Of a stretch of DNA of 64,000 nucleotides, positions 33,008 to 41,170 are shown piece after piece. Under the pieces are notes generated by a model. The model was not told the DNA's origin. It was given only the letters and a program-made list of their open reading frames with translations, and searched no databases. The translations under genes were made by a program, and so were the position numbers. The stretch's first letter is position 1; each line of letters begins with the position of its first letter. This DNA is from Hymenobacter chitinivorans DSM 11115 (lineage in GTDB: Bacteria; Bacteroidota; Bacteroidia; Cytophagales; Hymenobacteraceae), in assembly GCF_002797555.1 (NCBI RefSeq), contig NZ_PGFA01000003.1:62001-126000 (forward strand), given 5' to 3'.

Positions 33008-33644
33008 AATCGGCCGCCAGCTCAGCCAGCGTCCCGTTCACGGTTTCTTCAAATAACTTGGTCAGCTCCCGGCTTACCGAGGCCAGCCGCTCGGGCCCGA
33101 AGGCCTCGGCCAGCTGCTCCAGGGTCTTGACGATGCGGTGGGGCGACTCGTAAAAAATCATGGTGCGCTGCTCCTGCTGTAGCTCCCGGATGCGGGTTTG
33201 CCGGCCTTTCTTGACCGGCAGAAAGCCCTCAAACGTGAACCGCTCCGCCCCGAAGCCCGATTTGAGCAACGCCGGCACGAAGGCCGTGGCCCCGGGCAAA
33301 CACTCCACTTTCAGCCCTTTAGCCAGGCACTCGCGCACCAACAAAAACCCGGGGTCGGAAATTCCGGGCGTACCCGCATCCGACACCAAGGCCATCTTCT
33401 CGCCCTTCTCCAGGCGGTCCAGCACCCGCTGCACGGTCTGGTGCTCGTTGTGCAGATGGTAGCTCAGCATGGGCTTTTTCAAACCCAAATGCTGCATCAG
33501 CCGGCCGCTGGTGCGGGTGTCTTCGGCCAGCACCACATCCACTTCGCCCAGAATTCGGATGGCCCGCAGGGTGATATCCTCCAGGTTGCCGATGGGCGTG
33601 GGCACGAGGTACAGAACGGTAGGCGTTTCAGACGAGTCAGACAT
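32946..33644 (-). CDS. rsmI: 16S rRNA (cytidine1402-2'-O)-methyltransferase
   Basis: A 232-residue SAM-dependent tetrapyrrole-methylase-fold enzyme that methylates the 2'-OH of C1402 in the ribosomal P site. Signature segments: VPTPIGNLEDITLRA, LAEDTRTSG, SDAGTPGISDPG, LPGATAFVPAL and IFYESPHR. The ATG at 33644 gives the standard N-terminus. The 3' end overlaps lnt. The long 21-bp repeat array 3 lies directly upstream. Confidence 0.94.
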   Translation of the reverse strand: MSDSSETPTVLYLVPTPIGNLEDITLRAIRILGEVDVVLAEDTRTSGRLMQHLGLKKPMLSYHLHNEHQTVQRVLDRLEKGEKMALVSDAGTPGISDPGFLLVRECLAKGLKVECLPGATAFVPALLKSGFGAERFTFEGFLPVKKGRQTRIRELQQEQRTMIFYESPHRIVKTLEQLAEAFGPERLASVSRELTKLFEETVNGTLAELAADFAGRAAIKGEIVVVVQGNRE

Positions 33645-33649
33645 AGAGG

Positions 33650-33657
33650 CAAAGGTA
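33650..33657 (-). promoter_or_regulatory. candidate -7 box of rsmI
   Basis: TACCTTTG on the minus strand matches the TAnnTTTG -7 element exactly and sits 5 bases upstream of the rsmI ATG. No TTTG is present at the usual -33 distance, so transcription may be leaderless or the match may be fortuitous. Confidence 0.35.
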
Positions 33658-33723
33658 ACACGCGGCGTCACTCCTGGCGGAAGCTTACTAGCCCAGCCAC
33701 TTTCACTACCTCCTCCGTGCTAG

Positions 33724-34083
33724 ATATGCATATGGAAGGTATAGATACATAGTAAGGCAAACTCGATAGGTTGACGAAACTGATAGATATATCCTCATGC
33801 TTCATATATCTACAGCGAGGCTCCATATATTCATCGAAGAGCTTCTTATATCTACCGAAGCGGCTTTTCTATCCATCAAAGAGGTCTTTATATGCACCGA
33901 AGAGGTTGCACTATGCATCGCAAGGATATTTCTATGCATCGAAGAGGACCTTCTATTCATCGAAGAGAAACTTCTATTCATCGAAGGGAAATTTCTATTC
34001 ATTGAAGAGATATATCTATCCATTGAAGATAACTTTCTATACACAGACAAGAAGTTTCGATACAGAGATGCCCTTTCTCGATA
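33724..34083. repeat. 21-bp degenerate tandem repeat array 3 (about 17 units)
   Basis: Units of exactly 21 bases run from about 33724 to 34080, best conserved from 33808. The consensus is AT(T/G)CATCGAAGAG, then four or five variable bases, then CTTCT; early and late units keep mainly the AT start and the register. Several units can form a small GAAG / CTTC stem. The DNA is clearly more AT-rich than its surroundings. The array fills the gap between rsmI and the pterin dehydratase gene. Several frames on both strands are open, a by-product of the 21-base period. Confidence 0.92.
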
Positions 34084-34087
34084 CTCG

Positions 34088-34699
34088 TTAGCCCACCCCG
34101 TAGCGGGCGGCTGCGGCGTCGATGGCGGCGGCCAGGCGGTGGTCCCGCTTGGTGACGGTGTTGCCCGCGTCGTGGGTGCGCAGACGAAATTCCACCCGGC
34201 CGTACTCGTTGGCCCACCAGGGGTGATGGTCGAGGCGCTCGGCTTCGGCGGCCACTTCGCTCATAAAGGCCCAGGCCGTTTTGAAATCGGCGAATTGAAA
34301 GCTGCGGCAGAGGCTGTTGTCCTGTTCGGTCCACGTAGTTTCAGCGAGACGGTGCATTTTGGCCTGTTCCCAGCTAAGGCCAACCCATTCTGGTATCCGC
34401 CGAGGGGATGTTAAAGGCACATCTATCTGAATTGCTCCACCCAGCTGCTCTAATACGAATATAGCTGTAAGCCCTAGGTATCTAACGTTACCCTCTGTTG
34501 AGTTAAAAGCCGTGACATAATAACTGCGCTTTTTTATGTCCAAATCCAGGTCAATATGACGCCCTATTTCCTTGCTACTTAGAATAAATGTTTCTGGGTC
34601 AAAGCTTAATTCATGCCCTACGACACTACTGATTCTGCTGATAACAGTATCAAAAGCGGGTGGTACTGCCGGAAATTTTAGCGTGACATGGCTCAGCAT
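34088..34699 (-). CDS. pterin-4a-carbinolamine dehydratase with an extra N-terminal domain
   Basis: A 203-residue protein. Residues about 120-200 are a 4a-hydroxytetrahydrobiopterin dehydratase domain (FADFKTAWAFMSEVA, LDHHPWWANEYGRVEFRLRTHD, NTVTKRDHRLAAAID), which recycles the pterin cofactor of aromatic amino acid hydroxylases. The family is normally 75-110 residues. Here about 105 extra residues precede it (MLSHVTLKFPAV ... QIDVPLTS); I do not recognise this part. It is encoded by visibly more AT-rich DNA (about 34400-34699) than the dehydratase part, suggesting fusion by recombination. Array 3 abuts its stop codon. Confidence 0.8.
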   Translation of the reverse strand: MLSHVTLKFPAVPPAFDTVISRISSVVGHELSFDPETFILSSKEIGRHIDLDLDIKKRSYYVTAFNSTEGNVRYLGLTAIFVLEQLGGAIQIDVPLTSPRRIPEWVGLSWEQAKMHRLAETTWTEQDNSLCRSFQFADFKTAWAFMSEVAAEAERLDHHPWWANEYGRVEFRLRTHDAGNTVTKRDHRLAAAIDAAAARYGVG

Positions 34700-34717
34700 A
34701 GGATGTTTTTATGATGT

Positions 34718-35311
34718 CTATTTGATTTCAGGTATATGATCTGAACCAGTCAGCAGGTCGCGCACTTGCATTAGGGCAAAGCCCAGCAGGTTAAGCCCAC
34801 GCCATGTAGCTGGGTTGGCAGCGGCGGCGTGGTCCTGGGCCAGGCCAATACCCCAGATGGCGTCCACGGGGCTGGCCTCGACCAGCACTTGCTGGCCGGT
34901 GTTCAGCAGAAACTCCCGCAGCGCGGGGTGTTGGCTGAACTTGGCCGCGTTGGCGCGCACCACAATGTCGAAGCGGGCGGCCAGCCAGGCGGCCTCCTCG
35001 AAGTTCTGGATTTGCCGGCCCAGCTTTTTGGCGTCGTTGGGACTCTTGGCGGCCAGAATAGCGGCCCGGGTAGCTTCGTCCTGAAAGAGCCGGGCTTTTT
35101 CGGCCATCATGTAGTGCTCGGCCGTGGGGTAGCTGTGGCCTTCCAGCTCGAAAGCGGCCGGGTACCACTGGCTGAAGCACTCCTTGCCCACGGCACCCGG
35201 CTTGGGCGTGTGGCCCCAAAAATAGAGGTACTCGAACGACTGCCCGGCGGCCAGGGCGGCGCGGAGGGAATCCAGGGAATAAATAGGGGCGGAGGAAGCG
35301 GAGTTCGTCAT
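34718..35311 (-). CDS. NADAR domain protein (DUF1768/YbiA-like)
   Basis: A 197-residue protein of the NADAR family. Family segments: EYLYFWGH, EGHSYPTAEHYMMAEKARLF, NDAKKLGRQIQNF and the C-terminal DAIWGIGLAQD. Characterised members are N-glycosidases acting on riboflavin-pathway intermediates or removing ADP-ribose from modified bases; which applies here cannot be read from sequence. It ends 19 bases before the pterin dehydratase gene on the same strand, so they may be co-transcribed. Confidence 0.88.
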   Translation of the reverse strand: MTNSASSAPIYSLDSLRAALAAGQSFEYLYFWGHTPKPGAVGKECFSQWYPAAFELEGHSYPTAEHYMMAEKARLFQDEATRAAILAAKSPNDAKKLGRQIQNFEEAAWLAARFDIVVRANAAKFSQHPALREFLLNTGQQVLVEASPVDAIWGIGLAQDHAAAANPATWRGLNLLGFALMQVRDLLTGSDHIPEIK

Positions 35312-35419
35312 AGCAGGCGCAGTTTACGGCCTTTCCCGCAACCGCCCAGCAAAACCCTATTCCGCAAAACCTAGTACACTTCCCTACCACCCTATCAACC
35401 TAACCCCCAACCGACCCCC

Positions 35420-35923
35420 ATGGCTATTAACCCAAATAACCGCCCTGTGCGGGTGATAAACGACGACACGACCAACGAGGAGTTTCAGGCCGGCCACATC
35501 ATTCCCGACGCGGATCCGCCCAAGAACGAAGCCGCCCGCGGGGGCTTCGGCAACCGCGAAGGCAAGGAAGGCTACGGCACCGACAGCGGTACGGGCAGCA
35601 CGGCCGTTTCGGTCAACGAAGACGCTGACCGCCCCGACCACCCCGCCGACAACTTCCGCACCGCCGACGAAGGCGCCGACCAGCGCCCCAACCAGGACCT
35701 GCCCGCCGACGATGATATGGACGAGCGCCGCGTAGCGCCCCCGATGGATGAGCTCGAAGCCGACGACCGTCGGGGCCGCGACGAAATGCAAAACCCCAAC
35801 TCCCGCGTGGGCATGGGCCAGATGGAGCAGATTCAGCCCGACCCTTCCAAAGTAGGCGCCTCCACCCAGACCAACGCCGAACTAACCGACCCCAACGCCA
35901 CCGACACGGCTATTGACCAGTAA
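35420..35923 (+). CDS. acidic disordered hydrophilic protein
   Basis: A 167-residue protein with almost no hydrophobic core. It is rich in Asp, Glu, Asn, Pro and Gly (DADRPDHPADNF, PADDDMDERR), with no cysteine, signal peptide or membrane segment. Composition suggests an intrinsically disordered, possibly desiccation- or stress-related protein. It is followed 97 bases later by another disordered protein, a likely functional pair. No named family. Confidence 0.7.
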   Translation: MAINPNNRPVRVINDDTTNEEFQAGHIIPDADPPKNEAARGGFGNREGKEGYGTDSGTGSTAVSVNEDADRPDHPADNFRTADEGADQRPNQDLPADDDMDERRVAPPMDELEADDRRGRDEMQNPNSRVGMGQMEQIQPDPSKVGASTQTNAELTDPNATDTAIDQ

Positions 35924-36019
35924 GGCCGCGGGGCCGCCGCTACCCACGCGGCAGCCCTGGTGCCCGGTGGTTTATTTTTTCTATTGCATTGCTTTTCAAC
36001 CTTTAACCCGAAGAACGCC

Positions 36020-36235
36020 ATGCCTTACAAGAGCAATAACACCAACCAGCAGTCCAAGGAAAACCACGGCAGCCCCTCCCAGTCGGAGCAGCCCAAAGGC
36101 GCCGGCAACCTGCCGGTGAACATGCAGGACGAGGAAACCGAAAACCGCTTGGAGCAGGAAGCCCAGGATGCGCCCCAGCGCCATCCCAACCGCAACCTCG
36201 AAAAGCCCGACCTCGACAAGCCGCCCTACAGCTAG
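36020..36235 (+). CDS. small disordered hydrophilic protein
   Basis: A 71-residue protein rich in Asn, Gln, Glu, Lys and Pro (KSNNTNQQSKENHG, ETENRLEQEAQDAPQ), ending KPDLDKPPYS. No hydrophobic segment. ATG 36020 is used; earlier codons in frame belong to intergenic DNA. It is similar in character to the upstream 167-residue protein. A strong terminator follows. Function unknown. Confidence 0.7.
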   Translation: MPYKSNNTNQQSKENHGSPSQSEQPKGAGNLPVNMQDEETENRLEQEAQDAPQRHPNRNLEKPDLDKPPYS

Positions 36236-36263
36236 GCTAGTCTGACTTCCTTCTTACCAGTAC

Positions 36264-36313
36264 CCCGGCGCCCGGCCCACGACTCTGTTTCGTAGGCCGG
36301 GCGCTGGTTTGTT
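36264..36313 (+). terminator. rho-independent terminator
   Basis: CCCGGCGCCCGGCC and GGCCGGGCGCTGG form a long GC stem around a loop of about 17 bases, followed by TTTGTT. It ends the unit encoding the two disordered proteins. Confidence 0.75.
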
Positions 36314-36441
36314 ATACAAGTTAGGAGGCGCTTCAATGGGGCCCGTTAATCCCTGCCTGCAAGGAGGAGCAAACCGGAAGCCGCGGCGGTACCGTATAGA
36401 ACTAATTCGGCCCAACCTCCTGGGCTGGCTTCCATTTCTGC

Positions 36442-37140
36442 ATGGCCCGCTACGTCACCACTGATATCCACGGTTGCTTACACACCTTCCGACACCTAGT
36501 CGAGAAAGTGTTGGCGTTGCGGCCGCAGGATGAGCTTTACCTGCTGGGCGACTACGTCAACAAGGGCCCCGACAGCCGCGGCCTGCTCGATTACCTGATG
36601 CAGCTCACGGCCCAGGGCTACCAGGTGCAGAGCCTGCGCGGCAACCACGACCAGGAGCTGCTCGACGCGGCCCGGGGGCGGACTCACCTCTCGTGGGCTT
36701 CCCAGGCCGACCGCAGCCTGACGCTCAAAAGCTTCGGCGTGCCCGACTGCCAGGCCATTCCGGAACCCTACCTGCAGTGGCTGGAGGCGCTGCCCTACCA
36801 GCTCGATATTGAGGGCTTTACGCTGGTCCACGCCGGCTTCAACTTCCGCCTGCCGCCCGAGAAGATGCGCACCGACTGGCACACGATGCTCAATACCAAG
36901 CAGTTTACCTTCGATGCTTCCCGCCTGCAGGGCCGGCGCCTGCTGCACGGCCACGTGCCCACGCCCACGGCCCAGGTAAAGCAGAAAGTGAAGCTGAAGG
37001 CCGGGGCCATCGGCCTAGATACGGGCTGCGTGTACCGGCTCAACCCCGAGCTTTCCCACTTGGCCGTGCTGGAGCTGGATTCGTTTGAGCTCACGCTGCA
37101 GCCCAATATCGAGCCGCCCTACTTTATCACGCAGCGCTAA
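36442..37140 (+). CDS. PPP-family serine/threonine phosphatase-like protein
   Basis: A 232-residue cytoplasmic metallophosphatase: TDIHGCL, LGDYVNKGPDSRG and LRGNHDQEL give the metal ligands, and GHVPTPT the later His. In the eukaryotic-type signature GDxVDRG, the Asp-Arg pair contributes to catalysis and phosphate binding; here it is Asn-Lys (VNKG), a variant I associate with a bacterial subgroup. Protein or bis-nucleoside phosphate substrates are both possible. It converges on the sigma/TPR pair. Confidence 0.85.
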   Translation: MARYVTTDIHGCLHTFRHLVEKVLALRPQDELYLLGDYVNKGPDSRGLLDYLMQLTAQGYQVQSLRGNHDQELLDAARGRTHLSWASQADRSLTLKSFGVPDCQAIPEPYLQWLEALPYQLDIEGFTLVHAGFNFRLPPEKMRTDWHTMLNTKQFTFDASRLQGRRLLHGHVPTPTAQVKQKVKLKAGAIGLDTGCVYRLNPELSHLAVLELDSFELTLQPNIEPPYFITQR

Positions 37141-37160
37141 CCAGTGCCCTCGGGGCCGGC

Positions 37161-37955
37161 TTAATCTTCGTCCCGCAGCACGTTGGCCCGCAGCACCTGC
37201 TGGGCAGCGCGCCGGTACGGGTTGAGCGAGTCGATGGCAACTTCGCGAAAGGCGGCGCGGGCTTCGGGCCACTGCTGGGCCGCCCAGTGGGCCACGGCCA
37301 GGTGGTAGCGGGCCTTGCGTGACAACAACGAGCCGGGCTGCTGAATCACGCGGCGCAGGTAGGGGCGAGCCGCGCGGCCATCCCCGGCGCTGAGTAGGAA
37401 AACCCCGTTGTAGTAGAGCATCGTGTCGGGGCCCAGGTTGTCGGTAGGCACCCGGCGCAGGGCGTGCAAAGCGGCCGGGTAGTGGCCCTGCCGGTACTGC
37501 TCCATGGCTTCGGCCAGCAGCGGCCGGTGCTCATCCAGCGTGGCCGACTGCGGCAGACCCGGGTCGGCTACGTAGTAGGTGCTCCAGGCTTTGTCGGCCG
37601 GCCGGCCGCCGGGCCGCAGCACAAACCAGAGCCCGAGCAACACCACGACCAGCACCGTAAACACGGTGCCCCAGCGCGTCTGGGCCCGCCGCTGCCGCCG
37701 CTTGATGCGCACCAGAGCCGTTTGGCGCTGGTCGAGCCGCCGGTCGAGGGCCAGCAGGCGGTGGCGCAGGGTTTCGTGCCCGGCCACCCAGCGCAGGTCA
37801 GCCGTCACCTGCTCGTAGGTTTCGTAAGCTTCCCGCAAATGCGGGTCCCGCTGCAGGCGCTCCTCGAAGGCATCCTGCTCGATAGTCGTCATTTGGCCGT
37901 CGGCAAAGCGTTCCAGCTCATCCAAAAACGGGCGCAGCTCAGCGGGCGACATCAT
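37161..37955 (-). CDS. membrane TPR-containing protein, probable anti-sigma partner
   Basis: A 264-residue protein: a cytoplasmic N-terminus (about 1-92) shaped like an anti-sigma domain but without zinc-binding cysteines (FADGQMTTIEQDAFEERL), one transmembrane helix at about 97-112 (VFTVLVVVLLGLWFVL), and a periplasmic part with TPR-like helices (EAMEQYRQGHYPAALHAL, KARYHLAVAHWAAQ). It follows the sigma-factor gene by about 60 bases on the same strand. That order and topology suggest it restrains the sigma factor (inference). Confidence 0.7.
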   Translation of the reverse strand: MMSPAELRPFLDELERFADGQMTTIEQDAFEERLQRDPHLREAYETYEQVTADLRWVAGHETLRHRLLALDRRLDQRQTALVRIKRRQRRAQTRWGTVFTVLVVVLLGLWFVLRPGGRPADKAWSTYYVADPGLPQSATLDEHRPLLAEAMEQYRQGHYPAALHALRRVPTDNLGPDTMLYYNGVFLLSAGDGRAARPYLRRVIQQPGSLLSRKARYHLAVAHWAAQQWPEARAAFREVAIDSLNPYRRAAQQVLRANVLRDED

Positions 37956-38018
37956 GCAGGTTCAAGCAAAGAAAAGGCGGAAGTAAATAACGGTAACGAG
38001 GCGCTAAGCTACGCAGAA

Positions 38019-38543
38019 TCAGACGGCAGCGGCCGGGGTGTCGTTCGGGTCCAGGGCCCGGGCCCGCAGCTCGATGAGCTTGCGCAGGCAGCTGGCTTTC
38101 TGCAAGCGGGCCACGGTAGCATTGGCGAAGCCCATCTTGCCGGCCACCTTCTCAAAATTGTAGCCCCGGAAGTAGAAGTACATGAGCACCTGCTGGCAGT
38201 CGGCACCCAGCTGGGTGAACACCTTGAGCAGCTGCTGGCGGCGGCCGGCTTCCACCTGGGGCAGCTCGGCGGTAGTTTTCTGGGCCTGAATCTGCTCCTG
38301 GGCCATGCCGTAGAGGTAGTTGCGCAAATCGGGCGGTAGCTTGGTCACCCGGCCGTCGGCCACCTGGTCGTAGAAGTCGACCAGCACGGCGCGCAGCAGC
38401 TCGTGGGCGGCGGCGGGCTCCAACTGGTGCTGCCGGCGGGCCCACCGGGCAAAATGGTCCCGCTGGGCCTCGTAAAACGTAATCAAAAACGTCTGATTTC
38501 CCATCCGCAGATGGGTCAGGGCTTCGGCCAGAGGCTGGTTCAT
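38019..38543 (-). CDS. RNA polymerase sigma factor, sigma-70/ECF type
   Basis: A 174-residue ECF-like sigma factor. The region 2-like helix set is at the N-terminus (FLITFYEAQRDHFARWARRQ, HELLRAVLVDFYDQV), and region 4 is near the C-terminus (LGADCQQVLMYFYFRGYNFEKVAGKMGF, ANATVARLQKASCLRKL). It is more divergent than the sigma factor at 2201. The TPR membrane protein downstream is its likely regulator. Target genes unknown. Confidence 0.8.
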   Translation of the reverse strand: MNQPLAEALTHLRMGNQTFLITFYEAQRDHFARWARRQHQLEPAAAHELLRAVLVDFYDQVADGRVTKLPPDLRNYLYGMAQEQIQAQKTTAELPQVEAGRRQQLLKVFTQLGADCQQVLMYFYFRGYNFEKVAGKMGFANATVARLQKASCLRKLIELRARALDPNDTPAAAV

Positions 38544-38706
38544 GCTTCAAGTAACAACGAATGGATGACAATACGAGCGAAGCCGGCAAAAAGCCGAGCC
38601 CGGCATTCCTGCGCCCACTCTCGTAAGTTCGCACCGCCAAGCAGCCCGTCGGGGCTGCCCCGCCGATTGTTGCCGGCCGGATGTTCCCTGATAAACGATT
38701 CACCCG

Positions 38707-38714
38707 TACCTTTG
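38707..38714 (+). promoter_or_regulatory. candidate -7 box of glyA
   Basis: TACCTTTG matches TAnnTTTG exactly and ends 5 bases before the glyA ATG. The -33 region (about 38684) is a poor match to TTTG. Confidence 0.35.
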
Positions 38715-38719
38715 AACCT

Positions 38720-40012
38720 ATGGAAACTCGCACTGCCCCCATTGCACAGGACACGGTCCTGTTCGACCTCATCCGCCAGGAAAAGGAACGTCAGACCCAC
38801 GGTATTGAACTGATTGCCTCGGAAAACTACGTTTCCGAGCAAGTGATGCGGGCGCAGGGCTCCATCCTGACCAACAAATACGCCGAGGGCCTACCCGGCA
38901 AGCGCTACTACGGCGGCTGCGAAATTGTGGACCAGGTCGAGCAGCTGGCCATCGACCGGGCCAAGGAGTTGTTCGGCGTGGAGTGGGTGAACGTGCAGCC
39001 CCACTCCGGGGCCCAGGCCAATGCGGCCGTCATGCTGGCCATTCTGAACCCCGGCGACAAAATCCTGGGCTTCGACCTGAGCCACGGCGGCCACCTCACC
39101 CACGGCTCCCCGGTAAACTTCTCGGGCAAGCTCTACCAGCCCAGCTTCTACGGCGTGGAGCCCGAAACCGGCCTGATCGACTGGGAGAAAGTAAAGGAAA
39201 CGGCCCGCCGCGAGCAGCCCAAGCTCATCATCTGCGGGGCCTCGGCCTACTCCCGCGACTGGGACTACAAAGCCCTGCGCGAAGCCGCCGACGAAGTAGG
39301 TGCCCTGCTGCTGGCCGATATTTCCCACCCCTCGGGCCTGATTGCCAAGGGCTTGCTCAACTCGCCCTTCGAGCACTGCCACATCGTAACGACGACCACC
39401 CACAAAACCCTGCGCGGCCCCCGCGGCGGCCTGATCATGCTGGGTAAGGACTTCGAAAACCCCTTCGGCCTGAAAACGCCCAAGGGCGAGCTGCGCATGA
39501 TGTCGGCTTTGCTCGACTCGGGCGTATTTCCCGGCACCCAGGGCGGCCCGTTGGAGCACGTCATCGGAGCCAAGGCCGTGGCCTTTGGTGAATGCCTCTC
39601 AGACGCCTATACCGAGTACACCCACCAGGTAATCCGCAACGCCCAGGCCCTGGCCAAAGGCTTCGTGGACCGCGGCTACCAGATTATCAGCGGCGGCACC
39701 GACAATCACCTGATGCTCATCGACCTGCGCAGCAAGGGTCTGACCGGCAAGCTGGCCGAAAACACCCTCATCAAGGCCGACATCACCATCAACAAGAACA
39801 TGGTGCCCTTCGATGATAAGTCGCCCTTCGTAACCAGCGGCATGCGCATCGGCTCGGCCGCCGTCACGACCCGCGGCCTGCGCGAGGCCGACATGGCCCG
39901 CATCGTGGAGTTTATCGACGACGTGCTGATGCACCACAGCGACGAGGCCCACCTGCTCAAAGTGCGCGGCCAGATCAACGAATGGATGCAGCAGTACCCA
40001 CTTTTTGCCTAA
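38720..40012 (+). CDS. glyA: serine hydroxymethyltransferase
   Basis: A 430-residue PLP enzyme that interconverts serine and glycine with tetrahydrofolate, supplying one-carbon units. Motifs: [25 protein letters not shown], the PLP lysine in [14 protein letters not shown] and the C-terminal [16 protein letters not shown] 38720 (METRTAPI) matches the family N-terminus. The stop is followed by GAATGAGT word repeats. Confidence 0.95.
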   Translation: METRTAPIAQDTVLFDLIRQEKERQTHGIELIASENYVSEQVMRAQGSILTNKYAEGLPGKRYYGGCEIVDQVEQLAIDRAKELFGVEWVNVQPHSGAQANAAVMLAILNPGDKILGFDLSHGGHLTHGSPVNFSGKLYQPSFYGVEPETGLIDWEKVKETARREQPKLIICGASAYSRDWDYKALREAADEVGALLLADISHPSGLIAKGLLNSPFEHCHIVTTTTHKTLRGPRGGLIMLGKDFENPFGLKTPKGELRMMSALLDSGVFPGTQGGPLEHVIGAKAVAFGECLSDAYTEYTHQVIRNAQALAKGFVDRGYQIISGGTDNHLMLIDLRSKGLTGKLAENTLIKADITINKNMVPFDDKSPFVTSGMRIGSAAVTTRGLREADMARIVEFIDDVLMHHSDEAHLLKVRGQINEWMQQYPLFA

Positions 40013-40014
40013 TT

Positions 40015-40160
40015 CAATGAGCGAATGAGTGAATGCGTAAATGAGTGAATTGACTTGTAAAAACCAGCCGGGTAGCATCCTGAACCCGTTCGTTTTCGTT
40101 TGTCTTTTGTTATTCATTCCACGCTCGGCTCACTCATTTACTCATTCACTCATTCACTGC
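40015..40160. repeat. word-repeat inverted pair (GAATGAGT) between glyA and tatC
   Basis: AATGAGCGAATGAGTGAATG ... AAATGAGTGAATT (40017-40052) is answered by TCACTCATTTACTCATTC and ACTCATTCACTG (about 40129-40159). The arms flank about 75 bases with no gene. Confidence 0.75.
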
Positions 40161-40164
40161 TTCC

Positions 40165-41025
40165 TTGAATACTGACCAACCCACTGTGGGTGAAGTACAC
40201 GAAATGTCCTTCATCGACCATCTGGAGGCCTTGCGGTGGCACATTATCCGCTCGGCCATCTCGATTGTCGTGTTTGCGACGGCCGCGTTTTTTGCCAAAG
40301 ACTTCCTGTTTCACGACCTGATTCTGGGCCCCTCACGGGCCGACTTCTGGACTTACCGCATGTTCTGCCGGTTTGGCCAGTGGATCGGGGCCCCGGATTT
40401 GTGCATGGACAAGGTGGGCTTCATCATCCAGAACCGGGAGATGAGCGGGCAGCTCACGATGCACATCAGCACCTCGTTTATGGTGGGGCTGGTGCTGGCC
40501 TTCCCCTACACATTCTGGGAAATCTGGCGCTTTATCAAGCCCGGCCTCTACCCGCACGAGCAGAAAAACTCCCAGGGCGCGGTATTCTTCGTCTCGGTGC
40601 TGTTTGCGTTGGGCCTGCTGTTTGGCTACTACATTGCCGCCCCGCTGAGCATCAACTTCCTGGCTTCGTACACCGTCGACCCGACCATCGAAAACCAGAT
40701 TGACCTGCAGAGCTACCTGAGCACGCTCACCACGATGTCCATTTCCACGGCCTTCGTGTTTGAGCTGCCCATGATAGTGTTCTTCCTGGCCAAGGCCGGC
40801 CTGATTACGCCCGAAATCATGCGCCTTTACCGCAAGCACGCCATTGTGGTCATCCTCATTGTGGCGGCCGTCATTACGCCCCCCGACATTTCGGCTCAGA
40901 TCATCGTCACCATCCCGATTTTGATTCTCTACGAGCTCAGCATCAACATTGCCCGCGTAGTAGCCCGGGGCCGCACCGCCGCCCTGAACGCCCAGCTGGC
41001 CGAAAACGACGGAGTATCTTCTTAA
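40165..41025 (+). CDS. tatC: Sec-independent translocase subunit TatC
   Basis: A 286-residue integral membrane protein, the twin-arginine receptor component. The N-terminal signature is EMSFIDHLEALRWHI, and six transmembrane helices follow (for example SAISIVVFATAAFF, FMVGLVLAFPYTFW, GAVFFVSVLFALGLLFGYYI, HAIVVILIVAAVITPPDISAQ). The frame begins with TTG at 40165; an ATG at 40204 would start directly at SFIDHLEA. The longer form fits relatives that have about a dozen residues before EMSF. No tatA/B in the window. Confidence 0.92.
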   Translation: MNTDQPTVGEVHEMSFIDHLEALRWHIIRSAISIVVFATAAFFAKDFLFHDLILGPSRADFWTYRMFCRFGQWIGAPDLCMDKVGFIIQNREMSGQLTMHISTSFMVGLVLAFPYTFWEIWRFIKPGLYPHEQKNSQGAVFFVSVLFALGLLFGYYIAAPLSINFLASYTVDPTIENQIDLQSYLSTLTTMSISTAFVFELPMIVFFLAKAGLITPEIMRLYRKHAIVVILIVAAVITPPDISAQIIVTIPILILYELSINIARVVARGRTAALNAQLAENDGVSS

Positions 41026-41166
41026 TGTGCTGATGTACTAATGCGGGTAATGTGCTAATGGTCAGACCAACTTCTTTCGGGAGGCAGCACATTACCCGCA
41101 TTTTTCACATTCGCACATTACCCAAACATTCGCACATCAGCACATTCAACCCACAATCAGCACATT
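41023..41166. repeat. word-repeat inverted pair (GTGCTAATG) between tatC and rpiB
   Basis: Starting at the tatC stop, ATGTGCTGATGTACTAATGC and GGTAATGTGCTAATGG are answered by AGCACATTACCCGC, TTCACATTCGCACATTACCC and CACATCAGCACATTC, up to the rpiB start. The right side has more copies than the left. No gene is present. Confidence 0.78.
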
Positions 41167-41170
41167 AGCT

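Noticed and set aside
2888-34083. 21-bp arrays as CRISPR arrays
   Set aside because: Units are 21 bases with only 4-6 variable bases, with no 25-40 base spacers and no cas genes.
33797-34414. Plus-strand 205-residue frame through array 3 into the antisense of the pterin dehydratase gene
   Set aside because: Another plus frame and a minus frame are equally open across the array. The second half is antisense to a clear enzyme gene.
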